From: JASUTC01 sp035447925
GTDB taxonomy: Bacteria > Thermotogota > Thermotogae > MWEM01
NCBI GenBank assembly: GCA_035447925.1
Contig: DAOTHY010000002.1
Span: 62,001-126,000 of the forward strand
Direction of reading: 5' to 3'
DNA length: 64,000 nt
Both the position numbers and the translations under genes were made by a program. Each line of letters starts with the position of its first letter. The stretch's first letter is position 1. This document shows positions 27,415-36,296 of this stretch, piece after piece. A model generated the notes under the pieces. That model had not been told where the DNA came from. It searched no databases and saw nothing but the letters and a program-made list of their open reading frames with translations.

Positions 27415-28410
27415 TTCAGGTCTCCCTTCGAGTTCTATATTTTTTGATTCTTTTATTCGATTTGGTTTTCCTTCAACGATGGTTAGCTTCAATAAAGGTG
27501 TTTTTATCCGTTTACTCCCCTTTTTAATCTGTTTTGAAAATTCCACAGAAGTTAAATCTTTCGGTAGTCTCTTAAAATTGCAATGATAAATCGATTCATT
27601 GAAGAACTGTCTCTCGTTTTCAAAAACAGCTTGGTTCGTAAAAGTCTTCTTAATCGCAGAAAGATAATAAACATCATAAATGCTTCTCTGAGAATCCATT
27701 GAAAGATCTTCATCATTCTCACTTAAATCCTGAATTAAAATCAGAGGTAAAAAATGATCCTTGACCGATGTTGTATGAAAAGAATTGAACATTTCCTTCT
27801 CCTTTTCCTTATGCATCAACATGATTTCAATTTCGCTATTTTCATAAAGCCAATAAATGAATTCTTTAGATAGCGTTCCTCTTTTAATACTGGCATCATA
27901 TACTCCAGAATTTACATGGTTCATGATTTGAGTTTTTAAATCACTTTGGCCATTAATGAAATGATCATGTTTTTTATCAGCAAAAAAAATTGTGTGAATT
28001 CCCAGTATAAAAGCACCAATCACGACAAAAGAATCTGAGACATTAAAAACCGCAAACCCATTCACATAAATAAAATCGACAACTGCACCTTTAAACAGTC
28101 GATCAATTTGATTTCCCAATGCTCCGCCAATGATGGAACCAAAAGCAAAAGCCAGCCAAGGAGATTCTTTTACAAATTTTAAAGACACTAAAAAAACCAT
28201 GACAATGATCACAAAAACCAAAGGAATCAAAATATGGGTGTAGCCTTGAAACATTCCAAAGGAAACACCTGTGTTTCCCACGTTGGTAATCATGAGAAAC
28301 TCACCCAATACCTGAATAGTCCTTCCTGGAGATACCATCTCAACAATTATTTTTTTTGACAGCTGATCTAAAAACAACGCAAGAACCAGCCAAAACGACA
28401 TTAATGTCAT
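25339..28410 (-). CDS. lspA-glyS: Continuous frame: lipoprotein signal peptidase (LspA) + spacer + glycyl-tRNA synthetase beta (GlyS)
   Basis: One 1023-codon frame. Residues 1-155 are LspA: four membrane segments, NVGNTGVSFG, GGALGNQIDRLFKG, and the catalytic aspartates in VVDF and NVSDS. Residues ~156-332 are a charged, soluble stretch I cannot identify. Residues 333-1023 are a full-length GlyRS beta subunit beginning MAKNDFILEIITEEIPP, with SSRRFG, TLAHRF, EITEFPNP-like and DPFGLRRA strings; 691 residues is its normal size. An AAGGGAG site lies 7 nt before that internal ATG, so GlyS can be made alone; the start at 28410 also has AAGGG. Both LspA termini face the cytoplasm, so a fused product would be a membrane-tethered synthetase. 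glyQ (alpha) is not in the window. Confidence 0.88.
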   Translation of the reverse strand: MTLMSFWLVLALFLDQLSKKIIVEMVSPGRTIQVLGEFLMITNVGNTGVSFGMFQGYTHILIPLVFVIIVMVFLVSLKFVKESPWLAFAFGSIIGGALGNQIDRLFKGAVVDFIYVNGFAVFNVSDSFVVIGAFILGIHTIFFADKKHDHFINGQSDLKTQIMNHVNSGVYDASIKRGTLSKEFIYWLYENSEIEIMLMHKEKEKEMFNSFHTTSVKDHFLPLILIQDLSENDEDLSMDSQRSIYDVYYLSAIKKTFTNQAVFENERQFFNESIYHCNFKRLPKDLTSVEFSKQIKKGSKRIKTPLLKLTIVEGKPNRIKESKNIELEGRPEMAKNDFILEIITEEIPPTEIELLREQFEKGFSEFLQRLRIKHDQMLFFYSSRRFGMYVQNMALKQEDLEEVKRGPAKRIAYDAQGEPTKALVGFLRGNKATENDLIFKEENMENYCYIKRLVEGLSTKDVLEKQLSSFLGNLSFKKPMRWAQGDYKFVRPIHNIVAILADQLIDIELMGIKSSKTTLAHRFKESLVELDLADQYFDLMKENDVYADQRMRKQKIIDDIRRVEKDNGVKVPGDDQLIEEVTAITEFPNPVFGTYDSKFLRLPKEVLITTLKHHQRTFPVLKDGEIVPHFVSFQDNDKHSVDNVKSGYKKVIEARLEDALFLYLEDLKVPFENKTEALKEIGFQNKLGSLYDKILRVSDLSVEVCRFLEIEGENVQQVKRVVELMKNDLTTQMVYEFPELQGVMGRIYAKVAGEPFNVYQAIEEQYIEGVPETLNGCITTLADNLDTIAGNLLINHIPSGSKDPFGLRRALTKCVNILVAREWDMDLQKLFDEAIQQYRFEIDDSQQENLKAIFKDLLKNRIDYYLSEKGIPYDVINATVHLANNPMRCVMAADALSDLKLNGDITDLMCIFERIHNISKNHSSSYYDSRLFEHQEESVLEEHFNDIRDAISLALNRFDYRTALVETKQLKSDIDNYFENVFVMSEREDLKLTRLGFLKNLDDFLLRLGNFSEIVLNRENNDE

Positions 28411-28413
28411 ATT

Positions 28414-29520
28414 TTAGTCCCTTTTTTGTTTTGAAAAATATACGAGTTCTTGCTCAATAAAGTCATCGATATCTCCATCCATCACAGCGTCTGTGTTTCC
28501 CGTTTCATTGCTTGTGCGGAGATCTTTTACCATTCGATAAGGATGAAATACATAAGAACGTATTTGATTACCCCAAGAAACATCGTTCAACTCACCTTGA
28601 ATGGTGTCAACATCTTGTCTTTGTTTTTCATATTCGACCCGGTACAATTTTGCCATTAAAATTTTCATTGCAGTTTCTTTGTTTTGGTGTTGATTCCTCT
28701 GTGACTGGCAAGTCACAACAATATTTGTTGGCAGATGAGTGAGCCTTACCGCTGATTCAGTGCGATTGACGTGCTGACCTCCAGCGCCGGAGGCTCGATA
28801 AAGATCAACCCTTATATCCTCAGGATTTATCTCTACTGATATAGTATCATCCAACTCGGGTAAAATACTAACAGATGCAAAAGATGTGTGTCTTCTGCTA
28901 TTTGAATCGAATGGAGAAATTCTTACCAAACGATGGATCCCCTGTTCGTACTTTAAATAGCCATAAACATATTCGCCTTTAACCAGCATTGTGACACCTT
29001 TGATTCCAGCTTCATCACCCGGTTGTGTTTCGATAATTTCGACAGAGAAGCTTCTTCTTTCTGCCCATCGTATGTACATTCTCATCAACATCTGTGCCCA
29101 ATCTTGAGATTCAGTTCCTCCAGCACCTGCATGTATGGTTAAGAATGCATTGTTCATATCAAATTTCTCGTTGAGTAACATGGATAACTCAAAAGATTTG
29201 ACTTCTTTCTTAATTTTGGACAAAAGGGAGAGAAAATGCTCCTCCATTGAAACGTCCTCTTCCGCAAACTCCAGGGCAACAGAAGCATCTTCAAAGGTCA
29301 GATCTATTTTTTTGATTTCTTCCATCAATGAACGAATCACCTTTGCATCTTTTAGAACTTGGGCAGCGTTTTCAGGATCATTCCAGAATTCGGAATTTCC
29401 CATTTCACTTTCAAGTTTAGCTAGTCTTTTTAGTGCACTATTGATATCAAAAACTTTTGAGGTTTCTTCAAATTTCTGCCTTAATTCAGTATATTCTTGC
29501 TTATTCTCGTATGTCAACAT
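28414..29520 (-). CDS. prfB: Peptide chain release factor 2
   Basis: Class I release factor for UGA and UAA. The codon-reading tripeptide SPF (VRISPFDSNSRRHTSF) identifies RF2 rather than RF1, and GAGGQHVN is the GGQ peptidyl-hydrolysis motif. The end also matches the family (DVSWGNQIRSYVFHPYRMVKDLRT). 368 residues from ATG 29520, which lies 8 nt after GAGG; GTG codons at 29529 and 29523 are alternatives. Unlike many bacteria there is no in-frame UGA and no programmed frameshift near codon 25: the frame is continuous. It follows secA by 10 nt and precedes lspA-glyS by 3 nt. Confidence 0.95.
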   Translation of the reverse strand: MLTYENKQEYTELRQKFEETSKVFDINSALKRLAKLESEMGNSEFWNDPENAAQVLKDAKVIRSLMEEIKKIDLTFEDASVALEFAEEDVSMEEHFLSLLSKIKKEVKSFELSMLLNEKFDMNNAFLTIHAGAGGTESQDWAQMLMRMYIRWAERRSFSVEIIETQPGDEAGIKGVTMLVKGEYVYGYLKYEQGIHRLVRISPFDSNSRRHTSFASVSILPELDDTISVEINPEDIRVDLYRASGAGGQHVNRTESAVRLTHLPTNIVVTCQSQRNQHQNKETAMKILMAKLYRVEYEKQRQDVDTIQGELNDVSWGNQIRSYVFHPYRMVKDLRTSNETGNTDAVMDGDIDDFIEQELVYFSKQKRD

Positions 29521-29530
29521 CACTTTCACC

Positions 29531-32185
29531 TCATCGCTTGACTTTGAATCGCTTCTTTTTTATATTATTTTGAGCAGTCTGGGAAATCTTGCGTCTCTTT
29601 TTCCTGTTAAAAGTATCGATTTCATCGTGTGTGTATTGAAGGTTGTCAATCTCTTTCTGAGCTTCATTTGATGCCTTTTCTGTACTTGTTTTCACCAATC
29701 TGAGTAACATAGAAGCCATGTCATCGTAAATGGAATCAATCATCTCGTCAAATAATCTGTGGGCTTCCTTTTTATACTCCATCTTGGGATCCTTCTGACC
29801 AAAGGCACGGAGACTAATTCCTTCTTTAACACGCTCAGTTGATTCCAGATGTTTTCTCCATCTTTCATCTACTATTCTTAACAAGAGGAATTTCTGCAAC
29901 CCGGAGAAATCGTCACCAATTTCAGATTTTTTTTCTAAATAAGCATCATATAATACATCAAAACATTCCTTTTCAAGTTCTTCAATTGTGTTATATTTAT
30001 CTAATTTTAAAAAATCTGTATCGACATTGAAGATCCGCAACGATTTTTTTAGCCCATCTATATCCCAATCATTGCCTGTCGTATAGCTTGAAACCCTTCT
30101 TTGTACAACGTCTTCGTAAATCTCTTTTAAATGGCTGGAGATATCCTCTTCTTCCAATATCCAATCTCGGTGTTCATAAATGGCCTTTCTCTGAGAATCC
30201 ATGATGGTATCCAGCTCAAGCAGATATTTACGCATGGCAAAATGCATGCCTTCCACCTTTTTTTGAGCCTTTTCTATGATACCCGTCAACATGGGATGAT
30301 GAATGGGTTCACCCTCGTTAAGCTTTAACACATCCATGATTTTACCAATCTTTTCTCCGCCGAATACCCTAACCAAATCATCTTCAACCGATAAGAAAAA
30401 TTTCGATTGACCCGGATCGCCTTGCCTGCCGCTTCTTCCTCTAAGCTGATTGTCAATTCTTCTCGCTTCATGTCTCTCGGTGCCGATGACATACAAACCG
30501 CCCTTTGCGGTAACACCCGGGGACAGTTTAATATCCGTTCCACGTCCCGCCATATTGGTTGCTATGGTTATTGCACTTTCTTCACCCGCACGGGCAATGA
30601 TCTCTGCTTCTCTTTCGTGGTATTTGGCGTTTAACACTTCATGAGCTAATCCCAGTTTATTGAGGGTATGACTTACCAGTTCGCTTTTTTCAATCGAAGT
30701 CGTTCCTACCAACACCGGTTGTCCCTGATCATGGCACGATTTTATCTGATTAATAATCGCCTGATATTTTTCCACAACAGTCCGATAAATTTCATCATCG
30801 TTATCCGTTCTAACAACCGGTTTGTTCGTAGGGATAACCAGCACATCCATGTGATAAATCTGCTCAAATTCCTCTTCTTCTGTTTTAGCCGTACCGGTCA
30901 TACCGGCCAGTTTATCATACATTCTAAAGAAGTTTTGAAAAGTAATACTGGCATAAGTCACAGATTCTTCACGCACTTTGACATTTTCCTTTGCTTCAAG
31001 TGCCTGATGCAAACCACCACTGAAACGTCTACCCGGCATCAATCTCCCGGTAAAAGAATCAACGATAACCAGTTCTGAGTCTTCAGTTACGATATAATCC
31101 ACTTCATTCTTATACAAATGATGAGCGATCAACGCATTATTGATATGGTAAAGGTTGTCAATATTAGCGGGATCATAGAGGTTGTCGATCCCCAATAATT
31201 TTTCGGCTTTGGCAATACCTTTTTCTGTCAAAGTGCAACTCCTGCTTTTTTCATCCATCTCAAAATCTTCATCTTTTTTGAATTTCGTGATCATTTTCGC
31301 AAACTTCGAATAAACAATTTCAGCACCTTGACTGGGGCCGGAAATAATCAAAGGTGTTCTGGCTTCATCTATCAGAATGCTGTCTACTTCGTCAACGATA
31401 GCAAAAAAATGTGTGGGTTGTGATTTTGCATCTGAACTATACACAAGATTATCACGTAGATAATCAAACCCAAATTCATTGTTGGTACCATAGACAATGT
31501 CCAACTGATAGACTTCTTTTCGATTAATTTCAACCAGTTTTGTTTTAAAAGCATCCACCACCTGTTTATTTAACTGATCCGGTTGGGGGATGTCGGTAAC
31601 AAGATCCAATGGCCAAACACTTTCATTATTTCTTAAGGCATTAATGGCCTTTTCCTCCTCTTCCCAAACGACTTGATAAGTTATTGTCTGATTGTTAATC
31701 ACACCTACTGTAAGCCCTAAAGAAAGGTATATCGGCGCCATCCACATGGCATCTCTTCTCGCCAAATAATCGTTCACAGTTACCATGTGAACCCCTTTTG
31801 AATACATTGCATTTAACGTTACAGGCATTGTAGCTACAAGGGTTTTTCCTTCTCCGGTTTTCATTTCAGCGACTTCACCATTATCTAGGGCAATCGCACC
31901 GATTAATTGAACATCAAAAGGTCTCAATCCTAAAGTTCTTTTTGCGATTTCTCTTACGATGGCATACAATTCAATTCTCATCTCTTCATGTATGGACTGT
32001 CTGGAGCTTTTGTCGCTTGCTTGCTGATCAGTTAAGAGTTGTTTCATTTCTTTGATGCGATCTTGTAAAACCACTGTTTTTTCTATTGCATATTTTTTCT
32101 CGAATTCACCTATATAGCGAGTGATGTCCGTATATTTTTTGATTCTTCTTTCGTTCTTATCGAATAATTTGGTAAAAAAATTCAT
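29531..32185 (-). CDS. secA: Preprotein translocase ATPase SecA
   Basis: Motor that drives unfolded preproteins through SecYEG. Seen: an N-terminal helix MNFFTKLFDKNERRIKKY, FDVQLIGAIALDNGEVAEMKTGEGKT (Walker A), DEVDSILIDEARTPLIISGP (Walker B), the preprotein cross-linking domain, TNMAGRGTDIKL and RGRSGRQGDPG. 884 residues. Between VGVINN and the YGTNNEFGFDYLRD motif lies an extra ~55-residue acidic segment, which I recall as a Thermotoga-type insertion in NBD1. The C-terminal zinc-binding Cys/His tail is absent; the protein ends in a Lys/Arg-rich run. ATG 32185 is chosen by homology, 12 nt after GGGG; TTG 32194 is an alternative. Confidence 0.95.
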   Translation of the reverse strand: MNFFTKLFDKNERRIKKYTDITRYIGEFEKKYAIEKTVVLQDRIKEMKQLLTDQQASDKSSRQSIHEEMRIELYAIVREIAKRTLGLRPFDVQLIGAIALDNGEVAEMKTGEGKTLVATMPVTLNAMYSKGVHMVTVNDYLARRDAMWMAPIYLSLGLTVGVINNQTITYQVVWEEEEKAINALRNNESVWPLDLVTDIPQPDQLNKQVVDAFKTKLVEINRKEVYQLDIVYGTNNEFGFDYLRDNLVYSSDAKSQPTHFFAIVDEVDSILIDEARTPLIISGPSQGAEIVYSKFAKMITKFKKDEDFEMDEKSRSCTLTEKGIAKAEKLLGIDNLYDPANIDNLYHINNALIAHHLYKNEVDYIVTEDSELVIVDSFTGRLMPGRRFSGGLHQALEAKENVKVREESVTYASITFQNFFRMYDKLAGMTGTAKTEEEEFEQIYHMDVLVIPTNKPVVRTDNDDEIYRTVVEKYQAIINQIKSCHDQGQPVLVGTTSIEKSELVSHTLNKLGLAHEVLNAKYHEREAEIIARAGEESAITIATNMAGRGTDIKLSPGVTAKGGLYVIGTERHEARRIDNQLRGRSGRQGDPGQSKFFLSVEDDLVRVFGGEKIGKIMDVLKLNEGEPIHHPMLTGIIEKAQKKVEGMHFAMRKYLLELDTIMDSQRKAIYEHRDWILEEEDISSHLKEIYEDVVQRRVSSYTTGNDWDIDGLKKSLRIFNVDTDFLKLDKYNTIEELEKECFDVLYDAYLEKKSEIGDDFSGLQKFLLLRIVDERWRKHLESTERVKEGISLRAFGQKDPKMEYKKEAHRLFDEMIDSIYDDMASMLLRLVKTSTEKASNEAQKEIDNLQYTHDEIDTFNRKKRRKISQTAQNNIKKKRFKVKR

Positions 32186-32204
32186 GTTGTTCAACAACCC
32201 CTTT

Positions 32205-33482
32205 TCAGAAAATTCTAATAATTTCCTTTTTTATTTTATCATCAAAAGAAGAAAAGAAGTAACAGTGAAAATCAAATATTTTGTTATACTCAACCCCCAT
32301 TTCATATACCTCTCTTTTCCCGATTTTCTCAATTATCTCATTCAACACTTGAATTAACCCACTCTCTTCAGAATTTTTTTGCGAAAGAATGGGTAAAAAA
32401 TTTGAAATTAAAAAATACTGACCTTGAACTGTTAAATAGTATTCGTTGGTGTAAGGTTTGATGGTGATTTGGTCTTTACTCATGCCCCATTTTAACATAT
32501 GTTTGCGAAAGGCTTCGATTTGAAGATAATCTTCATTAGCTTTAAAACCAATTAGCCAATCACCTTCCGATTCATAAAAAAAACCATATATCATGGTGGA
32601 CTCAATCAAGGGATAGAACATTTGCCATTCGTCAACGGAGGATACCACTTCAAACTCCTGATAAAAAAGATCCCTTAGTCTTACATCAGAGAAAATAAGC
32701 AACCGTTTGGGAATGGAATGCTCAAAGGGTAATTCAATGGATTGAACAAAAAACTGAGTCAATTGATTTCTTGGTTCTGAAACAGAGGAATTCAAAGTCT
32801 TCGTTTCTATGTTTAAAAATGAAAAGGCATTTGTTATAGTCAAATTTTTGATTGGTGTCTCAACATAAAGCAAAATATCCTCAGAAAACACATTTCTGTT
32901 CACCATTGTGTCAATAAATTCGGAAAGGGATTTTTCTTTTGTGGCAGCAATCAAATAATCTCCTTGCTGGAAGAATTGTGCTTGAAATCCAGAAATGATT
33001 TCCAACAATTCTTGCAATCCCGAAAAATTCTCAATAATAATTATTCCATTTTTCAAACCTTCTTCCGTTATATGGAATATTTTTTCGATATTAAATAAGT
33101 ACTCCTCATAATCATTGAAAATATCATTATCGAAGACTTCTGTTTTCTGTCGAACAACAATGAGCTTGGACTGAAGGAATCTTTTTACAAGACCCATTTC
33201 ACACTCATATTTTTGTGAGATCTCTTCAACGGTGATTAGATTCTTTGATTCGATAGCATGTTTGATTGAAAAACGATTGAATTCCTTCATATTGGAATAA
33301 CCGACTGTCCAATCCAATGGCGAATTGAAATAACACACACATTCACTTTCAAGTGACCAGGGAATGGACTGACCAAAACCTTTAAAAATGAATAGGCTTC
33401 CTAAAAAAAACACCAAAAAGAGCCGACGCAGGCCGGCTCTTTTTTCATCTCTTTTTGATCTATGATTAAAACATCTGACCAT
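32205..33482 (-). CDS. Exported protein of unknown function with LysM-like segment
   Basis: About 425 residues, not recognised overall. It begins with a strongly basic n-region and hydrophobic core (LFLVFFLGSLFIF) ending near GFGQS, a good signal peptide. Residues ~70-105 (ITVEEISQKYECEMGLVKRFL followed by SKLIVV) resemble a LysM motif, which would bind peptidoglycan. The rest is mixed alpha/beta with many aromatic residues. The start is awkward: the best candidate, ATG 33482, lies inside the end of bamA, and a terminator-shaped hairpin forms part of the signal-peptide coding sequence. A GTG at 33500 is possible. It lies upstream of secA by 19 nt. The periplasmic placement is inference. Confidence 0.6.
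   Translation of the reverse strand: MVRCFNHRSKRDEKRAGLRRLFLVFFLGSLFIFKGFGQSIPWSLESECVCYFNSPLDWTVGYSNMKEFNRFSIKHAIESKNLITVEEISQKYECEMGLVKRFLQSKLIVVRQKTEVFDNDIFNDYEEYLFNIEKIFHITEEGLKNGIIIIENFSGLQELLEIISGFQAQFFQQGDYLIAATKEKSLSEFIDTMVNRNVFSEDILLYVETPIKNLTITNAFSFLNIETKTLNSSVSEPRNQLTQFFVQSIELPFEHSIPKRLLIFSDVRLRDLFYQEFEVVSSVDEWQMFYPLIESTMIYGFFYESEGDWLIGFKANEDYLQIEAFRKHMLKWGMSKDQITIKPYTNEYYLTVQGQYFLISNFLPILSQKNSEESGLIQVLNEIIEKIGKREVYEMGVEYNKIFDFHCYFFSSFDDKIKKEIIRIF
33415..33444. terminator. Bidirectional terminator-shaped hairpin after bamA
   Basis: AAAAAGAGCCG (33415-33425) pairs with CGGCTCTTTTT (33434-33444) around an 8-nt loop; both strands give a T-run at the 3' side. It lies about 20 nt after the bamA stop and inside the coding region of the LysM-like exported protein, so it may act as a partial terminator between the bamA and secA gene groups. 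Confidence 0.75.
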
Positions 33483-35811
33483 ATCCAAATTGAATTCCAC
33501 CCCATTGCGGCCCTTTTGAGCTGATTAGATAAGGAGAAAAATCCCATGGCACATCCAATCGCAGTACACCAAACCCCGGTATGTTGAATCTAAATCCAAA
33601 CCCTAAACTGGAATACAGTTTTGAGTTGGAAATTTCGGTAAAAGTATTCCACCCCACCGCATTATCGTTAAAAACAGAGAATTCAATTGAAAGATTGTTG
33701 GTGTTAACAAATCTGAATCGGTATTCGAGATTAATGGCATTCACATAGTTTACACGAATACCCCGTTCATAATCAATGCCTCGAATAAAGAGGTTGTTGG
33801 GGCCGCCAATAGAATAATTGATGGGATCATCCTCATCTTCCCAGGGAATTTGCGCTGAGAAAAATCGTCCGGCAAAGATGTGATTTTCCCATGGCGAATA
33901 GAATCCGCTGATTGATTCATTTAATCGTAGCCAATGATCTGTAACAAATGCAAAAGGTAATGACCATTCTGCTCTTGACTTAAATAAATAGCCTTCATTA
34001 GGACTGATCAAGTCATCACGCCTATCGTATTGATAATCACCACCCAATACCAAACGCATGCCTTCTTTAGCAATTTGATTGGTAATACTGGCTTCATCTG
34101 TACTGAAATTAAAATTCACAAATTTACCCCAAGTAATATCCATACCGACTTTTTGGAAATCATCAATCCGATAACTGATATTAGGTCTAATGGTGAAATC
34201 TTCCGATTCAAAAGTAACAGCTGTTGCTATTTTCGTATCAGTAGAAGGATCGTCAATCTCTAAAGTCCTCTCGTTGAAGTTTTTTCCATATGAAATACTT
34301 AATCCGGCATCGATCGGTGATCGAAAAATACTACTCACATTATAACCTACACTGATGCTTGGGTATTTCCCAAGCACCGTATTAACACTAATTGTCTGGC
34401 CTTGACCCATGGGATTCTTCAAAGAAAGCCCTATTTTACCGTTTATTCTTTGAATAAATGATTCCCCTATACTGGTCGGTTCAAGAGATATCCCCGTATT
34501 GATTTCGACATTGTTTTCCATTTCCTGTACTTTCACGATAATCGTCACTGCCGTTGAATTCGCAGATATTCCCAACGGTTCCAGATTGATACTGGAGAAA
34601 TAGCCGGTCTTGTTTAAATTGATATACGTTTGCCTCAACTCTCTCATTGTAACGGGTTGGTTCTTCTTAAATGAAATTTCCCTGGTAACCAGATCCTCTC
34701 TGGTCTTGTTTAGTCCTTCTATTCTGTAGTCTTTCAAAATTCCCTCTGTAACCTTAAAAGTCAAACGTTCCTCTGACTTGTAGAATTTAGGAGTAATGAC
34801 AACCAAGGGATACCCTTTATCCTCATAAATCTTTTTTATTTTTTGAACATCCCGTAAAACATTGATCAGATTGACCTGTTTGTCCGCGGTCGATCTTAAA
34901 TTTTCTAATAGCAAATTAGATGGGAGTAAATGATTCCCTTCTATAGTTAAATTCGTAAAGGGTTGTTTATCTGGAACAATTGGATTGAGTTGAATCGTTA
35001 CAACAATATCTGTAACGTGCTCTCCTGTTTCAAGTGGTTCCGGATGATTTTCAAATTCCACATTTGTTTCAGGGCCAATCAGTCCGGTATTATAAAGCCT
35101 CGATAAGGCCATTTGCAGCTCTGTGTTGGAGGGGTAATTCTTCTTTTTAATCAAAAACAATCGAAAAAAATCGTCGTAGTAATCCTTCAAAAGCCTGAGA
35201 TCAAGAATCTCTTTGACCTCTTCGTAACGTATATCCCCGATATCACCCTTTAAAACAATATCGTAAAGGGCGTATTCCCAAATATCGATTACCAGGATAC
35301 CATCGAGTAAAAATGATCCGAATTCATCCTCTTGAACGTTATTTTTAATCTCCAATAATTGATAACCTGACATGAGATATTGATTCTTCAAGGCGTTTTG
35401 AGTTTTGATTAGTCGTTTAAAATTTAATGCCTTACTCGTTTCAACAGTAATATATTCCTCAAGTGTCTTCTTTGAAATCAAGCCGGGACCGCTTATATTG
35501 AGCTGAATCTCTTTTACAATTGGATATTCTTGTAGTTCGATTCTTAGAATCTGAGAGTTGCTGATATAACTACTTAAAGTATATTTGACATCCTGAAAAT
35601 ATCCCATATCTCTGATATTAAAGATATCCCTGTCAATGTCTGCATAAGTCACATCATTTCCTTCATGACATTTGGTGATAACCGACAAGATTTCCTCGGT
35701 ACTCACTGAAAAATTACCTGAAATTTCCAATAGACCGATGTTAATCCCAAAGGAAGTACTCACAATGCTCAGTAAAATAAAGATATAAACAACACTCATT
35801 TTAGATCTCAA
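33466..35811 (-). CDS. bamA: Outer-membrane assembly protein BamA (Omp85 family)
   Basis: Inserts beta-barrel proteins into the outer membrane. A signal peptide (MSVVYIFILLSIVSTSFG) is followed by several POTRA-type units (residues ~25-430; for example ISGNFSVSTEEILSVI, IEGNHLLPSNLLLENL and a repeat ending TGYFSSI) and a ~350-residue 16-strand barrel. The lid-loop signature appears as LFIRGIDYERG, and the protein ends in Phe as a beta-signal. 781 residues. TTG 35811, 8 nt after AGGAGG, is the likely start; the frame also opens at 35835 but the ribosome binding site would then be inside it. It is cotranscribed behind rseC and the lytic transglycosylase gene. Confidence 0.92.
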   Translation of the reverse strand: MRSKMSVVYIFILLSIVSTSFGINIGLLEISGNFSVSTEEILSVITKCHEGNDVTYADIDRDIFNIRDMGYFQDVKYTLSSYISNSQILRIELQEYPIVKEIQLNISGPGLISKKTLEEYITVETSKALNFKRLIKTQNALKNQYLMSGYQLLEIKNNVQEDEFGSFLLDGILVIDIWEYALYDIVLKGDIGDIRYEEVKEILDLRLLKDYYDDFFRLFLIKKKNYPSNTELQMALSRLYNTGLIGPETNVEFENHPEPLETGEHVTDIVVTIQLNPIVPDKQPFTNLTIEGNHLLPSNLLLENLRSTADKQVNLINVLRDVQKIKKIYEDKGYPLVVITPKFYKSEERLTFKVTEGILKDYRIEGLNKTREDLVTREISFKKNQPVTMRELRQTYINLNKTGYFSSINLEPLGISANSTAVTIIVKVQEMENNVEINTGISLEPTSIGESFIQRINGKIGLSLKNPMGQGQTISVNTVLGKYPSISVGYNVSSIFRSPIDAGLSISYGKNFNERTLEIDDPSTDTKIATAVTFESEDFTIRPNISYRIDDFQKVGMDITWGKFVNFNFSTDEASITNQIAKEGMRLVLGGDYQYDRRDDLISPNEGYLFKSRAEWSLPFAFVTDHWLRLNESISGFYSPWENHIFAGRFFSAQIPWEDEDDPINYSIGGPNNLFIRGIDYERGIRVNYVNAINLEYRFRFVNTNNLSIEFSVFNDNAVGWNTFTEISNSKLYSSLGFGFRFNIPGFGVLRLDVPWDFSPYLISSKGPQWGGIQFGYGQMF

Positions 35812-35848
35812 AAAATTCCCCTCCTGTATGTACAAACAAAAAAATTAA

Positions 35849-36286
35849 TTATCCCTCTTTGATTCTTTTTTGAATCTTTGGCATGTTTTTCTTTCCCAAA
35901 TTAAATTTCTTCTTATCATATAAACCCACGAGAAAGAAAGTGATGATCATTGTTAGTAAAGCAATAGATAAAGAAAGATATTCTTTATCCGGGAATATCC
36001 AGAATAGCAAAGAGATAGTCAATAAAAAAACAATCAATGGCACACTATAGACTAAAAATGATAATTTGATCACAGACACTTCTGGCAGCAGGTATTCAAC
36101 CAAATCGCCCTTTTTGAGTTCTTCCGAAGAAAGATTCAACGCCTTAAACTGAAAATCATTTCTAATCCCGCACAACATTCTTGTTTGACAATGATGGCAG
36201 GCATCTGGTCTTTCCTTTTTAAGTAACACAACTGTGCCGTTTTCGCTCTTTTCCAACACTTTTTCCACTACAGCCTGTTCTAACAT
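35849..36286 (-). CDS. rseC: RseC/MucC-family membrane protein
   Basis: 145 residues. The N-terminal soluble domain has a cysteine set ACHHCQTRMLCG near residues 30-41 (CxxC plus a third Cys), then a beta segment ending GDLVEYLLPE, two membrane helices (~73-95, ~103-122) and a basic C-terminal tail. This is the RseC/SoxR-reducing-system family, whose members accompany sigma-E regulation in Proteobacteria or electron-transfer complexes in anaerobes. No rnf or rse genes are near, and here it sits between a lytic transglycosylase gene and bamA, suggesting an envelope role. It starts at ATG 36286, 5 nt after GGGGG. Confidence 0.82.
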   Translation of the reverse strand: MLEQAVVEKVLEKSENGTVVLLKKERPDACHHCQTRMLCGIRNDFQFKALNLSSEELKKGDLVEYLLPEVSVIKLSFLVYSVPLIVFLLTISLLFWIFPDKEYLSLSIALLTMIITFFLVGLYDKKKFNLGKKNMPKIQKRIKEG

Positions 36287-36296
36287 TTTTCCCCCA

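Noticed and set aside
27415..27950. The LspA-GlyS spacer as a glycyl-tRNA synthetase alpha subunit
   Set aside because: It has none of the GlyQ motifs and is far too short (about 177 residues against ~290).
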